This document shows, one piece after another, positions 40,634 through 48,690 of a stretch of 64,000 nt of DNA (the stretch's first letter is position 1; each line of letters begins with the position of its first letter). This DNA comes from Acidimicrobiales bacterium (GTDB taxonomy: Bacteria; Actinomycetota; Acidimicrobiia; Acidimicrobiales; AC-9), in NCBI GenBank assembly GCA_036270875.1, contig DATBBR010000057.1, positions 1 to 64,000 on the forward strand, given 5' to 3'. Below the pieces are notes generated by a model. That model was not told the DNA's origin and searched no databases. It saw only the letters and a list, made by a program, of their open reading frames with translations. The position numbers and the translations under genes were made by a program.

Positions 40634-41479
40634 GTGCCTGCCGGTGAAGTCTTTCTGCTCGGTGCCATCGCCGGACTGACAATCCTCCTCGGCTTGCCCA
40701 TCGGACGTATGCGGCAGGTGAGCCCCAGCCTGCGGGTGCTCCTCAACGCCGTCGCCATCGGCATCCTCGTCTTCCTTCTGTGGGACGTCCTGTCGAAGGC
40801 GGTGGAGCCGGCGCAGACCTCGCTCCAGGCGGCGGTCGACCACCACGGCTCATGGTGGGCGTTCGTCGGTCCATGCCTCACATTCGTCGGATGCCTCGCC
40901 GTCGGTCTTCTCAGCCTGGTGTTCTACGACCGCTGGGCGGGCCAGCGGGCGAAGCGGCGGCGGTTCGGACCGGGCGCCGCCTCGGTGGCCGAGCTCTCCC
41001 AGCCCGCGGGAGCGCTGGTGCGATCGGGCGAGAGCCTGGCCATCCTGATCGCCGTCGGCATCGGCCTCCACAACCTCTCCGAGGGGCTCGCCATCGGTCA
41101 GTCGGCAGCGAGGAACGAGGTGAGCCTGGCCCTGGTGCTCATCATCGGCTTCGGGTTGCACAACGCCACAGAGGGCTTCGGCATCGTGGCGCCGCTGGCC
41201 GTCGAGGACGTCCGACCCAGCTGGGCCTTCCTCGCCCTGTTGGGACTGATCGGTGGTGGGCCGACGTTCCTCGGCACGGTTGTCGGGCGCTCGTTCGTGA
41301 ACGAGACGCTCTTCGTCGCCTTCCTGGCTCTGGCCGCCGGGTCCATCCTCTACGTGGTGATCCAGCTGCTGAACGTGGCCTACAAGATGGGCCACAAGGA
41401 GATGCTCATGTGGGGAATCCTGGGAGGGCTCGTAGCCGGGTTCGCCACCGACTTCGTGTTGACGGCCGCCGGCGTCTGA
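40634..41479 (+). CDS. ZIP-family divalent metal transporter
   Basis: A 281-residue membrane protein with about eight helices. Both metal-binding signature helices are present: GLHNLSEGLAIG (H146, N147, E150) in helix IV and GLHNATEGFGI (H176, N177, E180) in helix V. ZIP proteins bring zinc, iron or manganese into the cytoplasm. A charged loop (about 100-125) lies between helices III and IV. GTG follows AGGAG at seven bases. The two DtxR-type boxes upstream favour iron or manganese as a physiological substrate. Confidence 0.9.
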   Translation: MPAGEVFLLGAIAGLTILLGLPIGRMRQVSPSLRVLLNAVAIGILVFLLWDVLSKAVEPAQTSLQAAVDHHGSWWAFVGPCLTFVGCLAVGLLSLVFYDRWAGQRAKRRRFGPGAASVAELSQPAGALVRSGESLAILIAVGIGLHNLSEGLAIGQSAARNEVSLALVLIIGFGLHNATEGFGIVAPLAVEDVRPSWAFLALLGLIGGGPTFLGTVVGRSFVNETLFVAFLALAAGSILYVVIQLLNVAYKMGHKEMLMWGILGGLVAGFATDFVLTAAGV

Positions 41480-41492
41480 GCCTCGTTCCCCA

Positions 41493-42143
41493 ATGAGCAC
41501 AGAGGTCCAGATCCCTGTCGGCGAACGTGTCCTCGATGCAGACCTGGCGGGGCCCGACTCACCGGAGGGTGTGGTCGCCTTCGCCCATGGGAGTGGCAGC
41601 AGCCGCCACAGCCCTCGCAACCGGGAGGTCGCGGCCGTCCTCCAGGAAGCGGGCCTGGCCACCCTGCTGGCCGACTTGCTCACGCCCGAGGAGGAGCAGG
41701 CAGACCTGCGCACCGGCCACCTGCGCTTCGACATCGGTCTGCTGGCCGAGCGCGTGGTGGCCATCATCAGATGGCTGTCAGTCGAGCCAACATCGGCCGG
41801 GCTGGCGATCGGTCTCTTCGGCGCCAGCACCGGCGCCGCCGCCGCCCTGGTCGCCGCGGCGCGCCAACCCGAGGATGTCTCGGCCGTGGTCTCCCGCGGC
41901 GGCCGCCCCGATCTGGCCGGGGCCGACCTCGGCGCGGTGCGAGCACCCACCCTGCTCATCGTCGGTGGGCGTGACGACGTCGTCCTCGGTCTCAACCAAC
42001 GGGCGCTCCGGGAGCTGCGCGGCGAGAAGCGGCTCGAGGTGGTTCCCGGGGCGTCGCATCTGTTCGAGGAGCCCGGCGCCCTGCAGACGGTCGCCAGCCT
42101 GGCGCGGTCGTGGTTCCTCGAGCATCTCCCGAAGGTTGCCTGA
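41493..42143 (+). CDS. Alpha/beta hydrolase, dienelactone-hydrolase-like
   Basis: A 216-residue alpha/beta hydrolase. The nucleophile is Ser112 in GLFGASTGAAAAL, the acid is in IVGGRDDVV and the histidine in PGASHLFEEPG. FAHGSGSSRHSPRN near residue 30 is the oxyanion region. The form is the short single-domain type seen fused or adjacent to phosphoribosyltransferases in some bacteria. It follows the ZIP gene by 13 bases and may be co-transcribed. The substrate is unknown. Confidence 0.82.
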   Translation: MSTEVQIPVGERVLDADLAGPDSPEGVVAFAHGSGSSRHSPRNREVAAVLQEAGLATLLADLLTPEEEQADLRTGHLRFDIGLLAERVVAIIRWLSVEPTSAGLAIGLFGASTGAAAALVAAARQPEDVSAVVSRGGRPDLAGADLGAVRAPTLLIVGGRDDVVLGLNQRALRELRGEKRLEVVPGASHLFEEPGALQTVASLARSWFLEHLPKVA

Positions 42144-42148
42144 CAAGC

Positions 42149-42164
42149 TCGAACACACGTTCGA
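42149..42164 (+). promoter_or_regulatory. LexA (SOS) box of imuA-imuB
   Basis: TCGAAC-ACAC-GTTCGA is a perfect match to the actinobacterial SOS box. It ends 19 bases before the -10 hexamer, so LexA would cover the -35 region. Confidence 0.9.
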
Positions 42165-42183
42165 CTCCGGCTGCCGACGGCCG

Positions 42184-42198
42184 TAGGATTCAGGTTCT
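42184..42198 (+). promoter_or_regulatory. Leaderless -10 element of imuA
   Basis: TAGGAT at 42184-42189 is nine bases before the ATG at 42199 and exactly 19 bases after the LexA box. Confidence 0.55.
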
Positions 42199-42921
42199 AT
42201 GGCCTTGGCCGAGCTCGCCCGGCGGGTGCGTCCCGTGTCCCTGGCCGGCGAGCAGCGGCTGGAGGTGGTCCCCGCGCTGTCCGGGCTGATGCCCGGCGGG
42301 GGTATCCGGCGTGGAAGCACGACCACGGTGGCCAGCGGACCGGCGGGAGGCGCCACCTCGCTGGCGCTGGCCCTGCTGGCCCGGGCCACGGTCGAGGGAT
42401 CGTGGTGCGCGGTGGTGGGCGTTCCCGATCTGGGACTGGTGGGGGCGACCGAGCTCGGGGTCGATGTGTCCCACCTCGCCCTGGTCCCAGCGCCCGAGGA
42501 CCGGTGGATGACCGTGGTGGCAGCGCTGCTCGACGGCGTCGACGCCGTTCTCTTCCGGCCCCCGCGCCGGGTACGGCCCCCCGACATCCGTCGCCTGGCC
42601 GGCCGGGCCCGGGAGCGAGGAGCGGCGTTGGTGGTCCTGGCCGGTGGGGTGGGCGCGGGCGATCGGGCCGGACCGCGGAGGGCCTGGCCGGGGGTGACCG
42701 ATGTCGGTCTGGCCGTGACGGCCAGTCGCTGGACCGGCCTCGGTGACGGGCATGGATGTCTTCGGGGCCGCCAGGTCGAGGTGGTGGCCGAGGGCAGAGG
42801 AGCAGCGGCGCGGCCGGTCATGGCCCGCCTGTGGCTGCCCTCTTCCGACGGCGAGGTGGCCCTCGACCAGCAGGTGCCACTCGCACCCGCGCTGCTCGAA
42901 CCAGCAGTCACCGCGGGTTGA
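42199..42921 (+). CDS. imuA: ImuA-type mutasome protein (RecA-fold, degenerate P-loop)
   Basis: A 240-residue RecA-like protein. The start LARRVRPVSLAGEQRLEVVPALSGLMPGGGIRRGS resembles RecA/ImuA loading segments, and the P-loop reads SGPAGGATS without the lysine, so it should not hydrolyse ATP efficiently. ImuA' in mycobacteria is a structural partner of ImuB and DnaE2 in damage-induced mutagenesis. It lies behind a perfect LexA box and three bases before imuB, which supports the call strongly despite low sequence conservation in this family. Confidence 0.85.
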   Translation: MALAELARRVRPVSLAGEQRLEVVPALSGLMPGGGIRRGSTTTVASGPAGGATSLALALLARATVEGSWCAVVGVPDLGLVGATELGVDVSHLALVPAPEDRWMTVVAALLDGVDAVLFRPPRRVRPPDIRRLAGRARERGAALVVLAGGVGAGDRAGPRRAWPGVTDVGLAVTASRWTGLGDGHGCLRGRQVEVVAEGRGAAARPVMARLWLPSSDGEVALDQQVPLAPALLEPAVTAG

Positions 42922-42924
42922 GCG

Positions 42925-44520
42925 ATGGCGACCCGGACGCTGGTCGCGTCGTGTCCCGACTGGCCGGTGACGGCGGCGGGTGTCCCGGCTGACATCGCGG
43001 CTGCCGTGGTCTTTGCCAATCGGGTCGAGGCGGCTTCGGTGGCGGCCAGGGCCGAAGGCGTCCGGATCGGTCTGCGCCGTCGCGAGGCGCAGAGCCGCTG
43101 TCCCGGTCTGACGGTCATCGAGCGAGATATTGGTCAGGAGACTCGCTCCTTCGAACCAGTGGTGACGGCCGTCGAGGCGTTCGGGCCGAAGGTGGAGGTG
43201 TCGCGGCCGGGCACCTGCGCCATTCCCACCCGGGGGCCGGCTCGGTACTTCGGTGGGGAGGAGGCCCTGATCGATCGGATCGGAGCGGCGGTGGCGAATG
43301 CGATCGCCCGGCTGGTGCCGACTGGACCCATCGGCCGGGCCAGTCCCTACTGGGGGGTCGGCATCGCCGACGGTCGTTTCGCCGCCACCTTGGCCGCTGG
43401 TCCGGGCATCATCGTGGCGCCCGGGCGGAGCGCGGCGTTCCTGGCCGACTTCCCCGTGGCCGTTCTCGAGCGGCCAGGCCGGGCCCGGGAGGCCGGCCCG
43501 ACGACACAGCTGACCGACCTCCTGGTGCGCCTCGGCATCCGCACCCTTGGCCAGCTCGCGACCCTGCCGACGGCGGACGTGCTGGCCCGGTTCGGGCCCG
43601 AGGGAGCTCTGGCCCAGCGCCTGGCGCGGGGCCTCGACGAGGGTTCCCTGGCCGGACGGGAGCCACCGCCCGACCTGGTCGTCTCGGTGGAGCTCGATCC
43701 ACCGGTCGACCGGGTCGACACGGCCGCGTTCGCAACCAGGACTCTCGCCCAGGACCTGCACGAGCGTCTGGTCCGACTGGGAATGGCCTGTCACCGGTTG
43801 CGGATCGAGGCCGAGACCGAGCATGGCGAGCACCTGAGCCGCCTGTGGACCCATGACGGCCCGTTCGTTCCCGCCGATATGACCGAACGTGTGCGCTGGC
43901 AGCTCGACGGCTGGTTGAGCGGCACCGCCGCCGCCCGGCCCACGGCGGGCCTCACCCTGCTACGGCTGCTGCCCGACGAGGTGGTCCCCGATCAGGGACG
44001 CCAGCTCGGGTTCTGGGGCGGCGAGGCCGGAGTCGACGAGCGAACGGCCCGAGCCCTGGCCCGCGTGCAGGGCCTGCTGGGGCCGGAGGCGGTGGTCACG
44101 GCAATGCTGGTCGGCGGCCGCAGTCCCAAGGAGCAGGTCCGGCTGGTGCCCTGGGGTGACCAGCGCGAGGACAGCCGGTCCGACAGGACAGCGCCGCCGT
44201 GGCCCGGGAGGGTGCCGCCTCCGGCGCCCGCCGTCGTGCACGGCCGGTCGCTCGTCGCCGAGGTCCTCGACGGCGACGGTCGCGCCATCGAGGTGACAGG
44301 GCGGGGCGTGGTCAGCGCTGCCCCGGCGCGGCTGTCGGTGGCCGGCGGACCCTGGACCGAGGTTGCAGCCTGGGCGGGACCGTGGCCGGCCGACGAGCGA
44401 TGGTGGGACCCGGCCGCCCACCGCCGCCGGGCCCGGCTCCAGGTGGTGCTTGCCGACGGCTGCGCCCACCTGTTGGCACTGGAAGCGGGCTGCTGGGGCG
44501 TCGAGGCCACCTACGACTGA
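42925..44520 (+). CDS. imuB: ImuB, Y-family polymerase-like mutasome protein
   Basis: A 531-residue Y-family polymerase homologue. The N-terminal ASCPDWPVTAAG replaces the catalytic DxDxFFAS motif, so it is a non-catalytic hub, as in mycobacteria. Fingers and little-finger regions are visible (ATLPTADVLARFGPEGALAQRLARGLDE; TRTLAQDLHERLVRLG). QLGFW at residues 363-367 looks like a beta-clamp binding motif. The C-terminal 150 residues are ImuB-specific. In the mutasome ImuB links DnaE2 and ImuA' to the clamp for translesion synthesis. ATG follows imuA after three bases. Confidence 0.9.
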   Translation: MATRTLVASCPDWPVTAAGVPADIAAAVVFANRVEAASVAARAEGVRIGLRRREAQSRCPGLTVIERDIGQETRSFEPVVTAVEAFGPKVEVSRPGTCAIPTRGPARYFGGEEALIDRIGAAVANAIARLVPTGPIGRASPYWGVGIADGRFAATLAAGPGIIVAPGRSAAFLADFPVAVLERPGRAREAGPTTQLTDLLVRLGIRTLGQLATLPTADVLARFGPEGALAQRLARGLDEGSLAGREPPPDLVVSVELDPPVDRVDTAAFATRTLAQDLHERLVRLGMACHRLRIEAETEHGEHLSRLWTHDGPFVPADMTERVRWQLDGWLSGTAAARPTAGLTLLRLLPDEVVPDQGRQLGFWGGEAGVDERTARALARVQGLLGPEAVVTAMLVGGRSPKEQVRLVPWGDQREDSRSDRTAPPWPGRVPPPAPAVVHGRSLVAEVLDGDGRAIEVTGRGVVSAAPARLSVAGGPWTEVAAWAGPWPADERWWDPAAHRRRARLQVVLADGCAHLLALEAGCWGVEATYD

Positions 44521-44522
44521 GC

Positions 44523-45968
44523 TCAGCCCGGTGGGGGGACGCCGCTCGGCGCCGCCACGGCGTTGGCCACCGGCACGCTGTGCACCGCAGGCGCCGCGCT
44601 CTTGCTGCTGCTCTCCTTGACGATGGGCTGGGCCAGCAGGAACAGGCTGGTCATGGTGTAGGCGACCATGGCGAAGATCCACGGCCACTCCGAGCGCTCC
44701 GCCTGGACCTTGGTGCGGGCCACACCGGCGAGGTGGCGGTGGGCGATGAACACGGCGGCGATGTGCACGGCGATGATCAACGCCACCTGGAGGTACCAGA
44801 TGACGCCCGAGGGCACGGGTTGTTTGTGGACGACGTATGAATCGTTGAACGGGGCGGGGAGCCACTGCAATGTGCCGGTCGGCTTGCCGACAAGCGGAAT
44901 GAGGAGCTGTCCGTTCACCAGCAGGTACTGGAAGTTGTGCGCAACCAGGTAGCCGAACGAGATGGGTAGCAGCGACGGAAGCAGGTGGCCGATGGTCTCC
45001 CGTACGGACAGGTCCAGGTGGCCCACGTCCCGCACACCCCTGGCGAAGAGGCCGAACACTATCCACGCCAGCCCAACCAGCACGGCGAAGGCGACCATGG
45101 CCACGAAGACGTAGCCCGCTGATCCCACCGTGAACCCGTGAGGGAGCTGGCCCTGGAACCGCTTCCACGCCGGGATGGCCAGCAGCCCGTCGAAGGTCAC
45201 CGACATGAGCATCAGGAACACGAAGGTGATCCTGCTGATCGACGACTCGAAGGGCTGGTCCACGCCGCCCAGGAATCCTCGTCGTCCAGGCCGCCCGAAG
45301 CGCCAGTAGCCCAGGCGCCCCCACGTCGCCCACAGCACCGAGAACATCTCGCCTTGCTCGAGCCACACCTCGGCGCCGAACAGCAGGCCGCCGACGGCGC
45401 TGATCAAGGCGTAGACGATCAGAGCCACGGCGGTGACGATCGGCCTGGTCGCCCAGCCGTTGTAGATCAGCTCACCGCTGGCCACGAGGAAGAAGATCAG
45501 CGTCGCCGGCCAGAACCCCAGCCAGCGGGGCCAGGAGAGGGCCGGTCCACCGATCAGGCGCTGGCGGAGCGCGGGACGATCCACCAGCCGGGCGATGGTC
45601 GCGAACGGATTGACCCAGGGCGTCCAGTCCCCGAACACCCCGCACGAGATGGGCACCGCGATCCAGATGATCAGCCAGAACATCGTGGGCAGGATGTTCT
45701 CGGCGATCTCCTGTGACCCGTAGATGCCGGAGTAGATCAGGAAGGCGAGGAGCAGCAGGCCGAGGCCGCCGAGCAGCGGCCGGTGGGGCACGACGTAGCC
45801 GCCGTCCCCGGTCGTGGCCCCATCGGCGGGGGCCACCTCGCGCCGCACGACGAGCAGGAAGGAGGCAAAGACGACGGCCGCTCCGCCGAGGACGAACAGG
45901 TACAGCGGAACCGGAAGGTCGTACCGGGCCCCGAAGGCGTGGGCCAAGATCAGGGGGGGAGACAACAT
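44523..45968 (-). CDS. Multi-pass membrane protein of unknown function
   Basis: A 481-residue integral membrane protein with about eleven to twelve hydrophobic helices. Recognisable blocks are WLIIWIAVPISCGVFGDWTPWVNPFATI, FLVASGELIYNGWATRP, LLFGAEVWLEQGEMFSVLW and FGYLVAHNFQYLLVNGQLLIPL. From memory, similar proteins in actinobacteria carry the label fenitrothion hydrolase, which the sequence does not justify. Conserved Trp, Glu and His residues near helix ends hint at a cofactor or ion role. It is the last gene of a four-gene operon and ends three bases from imuB. Confidence 0.65.
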   Translation of the reverse strand: MLSPPLILAHAFGARYDLPVPLYLFVLGGAAVVFASFLLVVRREVAPADGATTGDGGYVVPHRPLLGGLGLLLLAFLIYSGIYGSQEIAENILPTMFWLIIWIAVPISCGVFGDWTPWVNPFATIARLVDRPALRQRLIGGPALSWPRWLGFWPATLIFFLVASGELIYNGWATRPIVTAVALIVYALISAVGGLLFGAEVWLEQGEMFSVLWATWGRLGYWRFGRPGRRGFLGGVDQPFESSISRITFVFLMLMSVTFDGLLAIPAWKRFQGQLPHGFTVGSAGYVFVAMVAFAVLVGLAWIVFGLFARGVRDVGHLDLSVRETIGHLLPSLLPISFGYLVAHNFQYLLVNGQLLIPLVGKPTGTLQWLPAPFNDSYVVHKQPVPSGVIWYLQVALIIAVHIAAVFIAHRHLAGVARTKVQAERSEWPWIFAMVAYTMTSLFLLAQPIVKESSSKSAAPAVHSVPVANAVAAPSGVPPPG

Positions 45969-45987
45969 GCTCGGGTCCCGATGGTAG

Positions 45988-46707
45988 CTACCGGCGCAGC
46001 AGCCGAACGATCACGAGCAGGAGGCCGATCACTACCAGGGCCACGGCGATGGCGATGCCGGCGGTGACGCCGCCGCTCAGCCCGGCCGATCCGGGCAGCA
46101 GGACAAGGGCGAAGTCGCCGAGCTGGTCGGAGTCGGCGGAGTGGAAGCCGGCACCGGGGATCTGGGTCGGCAAGGCAGACCACCGGCCGGCGCTGAAGCG
46201 GTCCATGACCGTCTTGCCATTGACGCCGGTGCCTCGCAGGAACACCGTGACGTGCCTGCCCGGTCGTACGGCGACAGGGACCCCTCCTGGCAGCGTGATC
46301 GACATGCGATAGACGTTGCCGTCGAGCCGGCCGTTGGGGATGGGCGCCGGAGGGGGAACGGGGGTGATGGTGATCGTGAGGTTCGGCACCGATGGCGGGA
46401 TGGCGAGGGCGTTGGGGTCGGCTTGCAGCTCGGCCTGGGGTGGCGACTCGTTGGTGTTGGCGATGAACGGCAGGCCCTGAAGCGACGGCTTGACGTTCTC
46501 CGAGGCCGAGGTGGGGGGCGCCGTGGTTGCCTGTCCGGGTGTGGGCTGCAGGAACCGGTAGGGCTCGGTCTGGAGCGGAAGACCGTCGTAGATCGGCGGA
46601 CCCGCGTCCCACTCCCGGGTGGTCCAGAAGACTGCCAGCAACGTCGCCGCCACCGCCAGCGCTCCCAGGCCCACCTGTCGTCGGCTCACGCTCACCAGAG
46701 CCACCAC
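45988..46707 (-). CDS. Membrane-anchored extracytoplasmic protein, unknown function
   Basis: A 239-residue protein with one N-terminal membrane segment (about 11-29) and one C-terminal segment (about 215-235) ending in a basic LLRR. Between them is a Pro/Ala/Thr-rich stretch (50-115) and a beta-rich domain containing VYRMSITLPGGVPVAVRPGRHVTVFLRG. The layout suggests a surface domain on a stalk. The gene overlaps the CPBP gene by 16 bases and precedes the membrane protein gene by 19, so the three are probably made together. I recognise no family. Confidence 0.6.
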   Translation of the reverse strand: MVALVSVSRRQVGLGALAVAATLLAVFWTTREWDAGPPIYDGLPLQTEPYRFLQPTPGQATTAPPTSASENVKPSLQGLPFIANTNESPPQAELQADPNALAIPPSVPNLTITITPVPPPAPIPNGRLDGNVYRMSITLPGGVPVAVRPGRHVTVFLRGTGVNGKTVMDRFSAGRWSALPTQIPGAGFHSADSDQLGDFALVLLPGSAGLSGGVTAGIAIAVALVVIGLLLVIVRLLRR

Positions 46708-47306
46708 CCAGCCAGGTCGGCGAGCACGTGCGCGGTCGCCGGAGCAGCCACGCCTCCGCTGGCGACCCGAAGGCCTCCCAGCAACAGCCCGACGGCGAGG
46801 TCGAGCGGCAGCGCGTGCACCCCATACAGCGGGACGTGGACGAGGGCGAAGACGATGGTGGTCACGACGAGCGCCGTCTTCACGCCCACGGCCTCGTCGA
46901 TGGCGGCGAAGAGCGCGCCGCGCAGCACCAGCTCCTCACCCAGCGCGACTCCGGTCGCGACCAGGGCCCAGAGTGGGAAGCTCGACGCCGCCAGATGCAG
47001 CGATGGGTGCAGCGGCCCGGCGAACCGCAGGAGCGCCGGTCCCGCCACGAGGCCCAGCGCACCGAGGAGTCCCCAGGCCAGACCGCTCGGCCGCAGGCGA
47101 CCAGGGCGCCAGCCCGCCCCCGCGACGGCAGCGAGCAACAGCAGCGCGAACAGCGCGGCGCCGAGCTCCGACGCGGCACCGGCCGGGCCGGCAACGAGGA
47201 GCCGCAGCGCGAGCGCCGCGCCCAGGACGGCGAGCAGCTCGACGGCGTTCGCGCGCCGCCGAGCGACGACGCTCTGCGGTGGGGCCAGCCTCCCGGGCCG
47301 GCTCAC
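46692..47306 (-). CDS. CPBP-family intramembrane metalloprotease
   Basis: A 204-residue protein with about seven helices. Motif 1 reads GVALGEELVLRGALF (EExxxR type), motif 2 FALVHVPLYG, and a late histidine is in APATAHVLADLAG. These match the Abi/CPBP family related to Rce1 and bacteriocin self-immunity proteins, which cleave substrates within the membrane. The start overlaps the stop of the lipoprotein gene by four bases. A role in processing the neighbouring anchored protein is possible but only inferred. Confidence 0.78.
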   Translation of the reverse strand: MSRPGRLAPPQSVVARRRANAVELLAVLGAALALRLLVAGPAGAASELGAALFALLLLAAVAGAGWRPGRLRPSGLAWGLLGALGLVAGPALLRFAGPLHPSLHLAASSFPLWALVATGVALGEELVLRGALFAAIDEAVGVKTALVVTTIVFALVHVPLYGVHALPLDLAVGLLLGGLRVASGGVAAPATAHVLADLAGWWLW

Positions 47307-48583
47307 GCCGGCAGCGGCACCATGGCCGGCGCGCCCGTCGCATAGGTCGGCGGCCAGACGACGACGCTATGGCCAACGGCCTGCCACTGCCAGATGACGG
47401 CGGCGGCGAGGAGGTTCTGTCCCTCGTGGGACCGGTCGCTGGCGAAATGGAGCCCTGCGCCGTTCGGCAGCTCCCCCTCCGCCAGCACCGTCTGCCGGGC
47501 CGCGGCCGCGATATCGCTGGGACTGAAGGTGCGGGCCCTGGGCAGGACGTCGTGGAACAGAGCCCAGCCGGCGCTGAAGCCGGCGAGCGCCTCCTCGTCG
47601 GGTGTGGCGCCACCGGTCTGGGCCTTCCAGGCGGCGGCGAAGCGCTCGTAGTCGCGCCCGCCGGTCGGGCTCAGGGCGCCGGGGTTGAAGCCGCCGCCCG
47701 GGCGGTCCGACGCGAACACGCCGACGGCCTGCGGACCGAGGTCATCGCCGAAGTTGCTCATGCACTCGGCCATGCTGGAGCCGATCATGGCGCCCACCCG
47801 GACGTGCTGGGCCAGCATGGCCCGGCGGAATGCCTCGCCGTCGGGGATGTACGAGGCCAGGACCAGGATGTCGGGACGAGCGCCGGCCACCTGTGCCATC
47901 ACCGAGGTCCAGTCGGGCTTGTAGGCGTCGTAGGTCGTGCGGCTGACCACCTGGAGCCCGGAGGCCTGCGCCGTGGCCACGGCGGCGTCGGCCACTGACT
48001 GGCCGTAGGCGTCGTTCTCCCACACGACAGCAACTCGGGTGTTCGACGGCGCCAGCCCGAGCCGCGGCACGAGCTGAGTCGCGGCGAAGCGGGCCGAGTT
48101 GGCGCCGAGGTTCGAGCCCGTCGCCCCGACGCGGAACACCCAGGGCGAGCCCTGCCCCGTGACGCGATCGGCCACCGCTCCCGCCTCCCAGTAGACGAGC
48201 CGCGAGTCCGAGGCCGCCGTGGCCGCCGGTATCGACAGCTGTGATGAGTACGCCCCGAGGACGACGGGGACGCCGTCGTCGTGCAGTGAAGAGACGGCCT
48301 TGGTGGCGCCCTCCCGTGTCTCAAGGTCTCGCACGTCGAGGCTGATCCGTCGGCCTCCCACACCACCGTCCTGGTTGACGAGGTCGGCGGCGACCTTGAC
48401 GCCGCGCCACTCCTCGGTCGCCGAAGGGGCCTGCGGTCCGTGCAGCGGGAAGACGGCACCGAGTCGCAGTGTCGAGGGGGGATGGCTGCACGCGGTCAGG
48501 CCCCAGGAGGCGCTCGCCAGGACGACGGTGGCGGCAAGCGCTCGCCGGAGGGGTGGAAGCGGGCGCCGGACGAGTGGCAGCAC
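47303..48583 (-). CDS. Substrate-binding lipoprotein, LivK-like (periplasmic-binding type I)
   Basis: A 426-residue exported lipoprotein. The signal peptide ends in a lipobox, SWGLTAC, at about residue 32. The mature part has the two lobes of a Leu/Ile/Val-binding protein: LRLGAVFPLHGPQAPSA, GVPVVLGAYSSQLSIPAATAASD, VAVVWENDAYGQSVADA, ILVLASYIPDGEAF. No permease or ATPase gene of an ABC importer is adjacent; the operon instead continues with a CPBP protease and two membrane proteins, so it may serve as a sensor. GTG follows GAGGAG. The LexA box of dnaE2 lies 61 bases upstream. Confidence 0.82.
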   Translation of the reverse strand: MLPLVRRPLPPLRRALAATVVLASASWGLTACSHPPSTLRLGAVFPLHGPQAPSATEEWRGVKVAADLVNQDGGVGGRRISLDVRDLETREGATKAVSSLHDDGVPVVLGAYSSQLSIPAATAASDSRLVYWEAGAVADRVTGQGSPWVFRVGATGSNLGANSARFAATQLVPRLGLAPSNTRVAVVWENDAYGQSVADAAVATAQASGLQVVSRTTYDAYKPDWTSVMAQVAGARPDILVLASYIPDGEAFRRAMLAQHVRVGAMIGSSMAECMSNFGDDLGPQAVGVFASDRPGGGFNPGALSPTGGRDYERFAAAWKAQTGGATPDEEALAGFSAGWALFHDVLPRARTFSPSDIAAAARQTVLAEGELPNGAGLHFASDRSHEGQNLLAAAVIWQWQAVGHSVVVWPPTYATGAPAMVPLPA

Positions 48584-48643
48584 GGGCTCCTCATTTCGCC
48601 ATGATCTGGGCAGGACGACGTAGGTCTACCCGAAGCCGTCGGA

Positions 48644-48659
48644 TCGAACGTGCGTTCGA
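48644..48659. promoter_or_regulatory. LexA (SOS) box between dnaE2 and the lipoprotein operon
   Basis: TCGAAC-GTGC-GTTCGA is a perfect SOS box. It ends 19 bases before the dnaE2 -10, exactly as in imuA. The divergent lipoprotein gene starts at 48583, so LexA could influence that operon too. Confidence 0.9.
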
Positions 48660-48678
48660 CTCTGGCGGCTGACCGTCC

Positions 48679-48690
48679 TAGGGTTGCCCC
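48679..48690 (+). promoter_or_regulatory. Leaderless -10 element of dnaE2
   Basis: TAGGGT at 48679-48684 is six bases before the ATG at 48691; no ribosome site is present. Confidence 0.55.

Noticed and set aside
44523..45968. Naming the membrane protein fenitrothion hydrolase
   Set aside because: No hydrolase motif is visible; it is a multi-helix membrane protein of unknown function.
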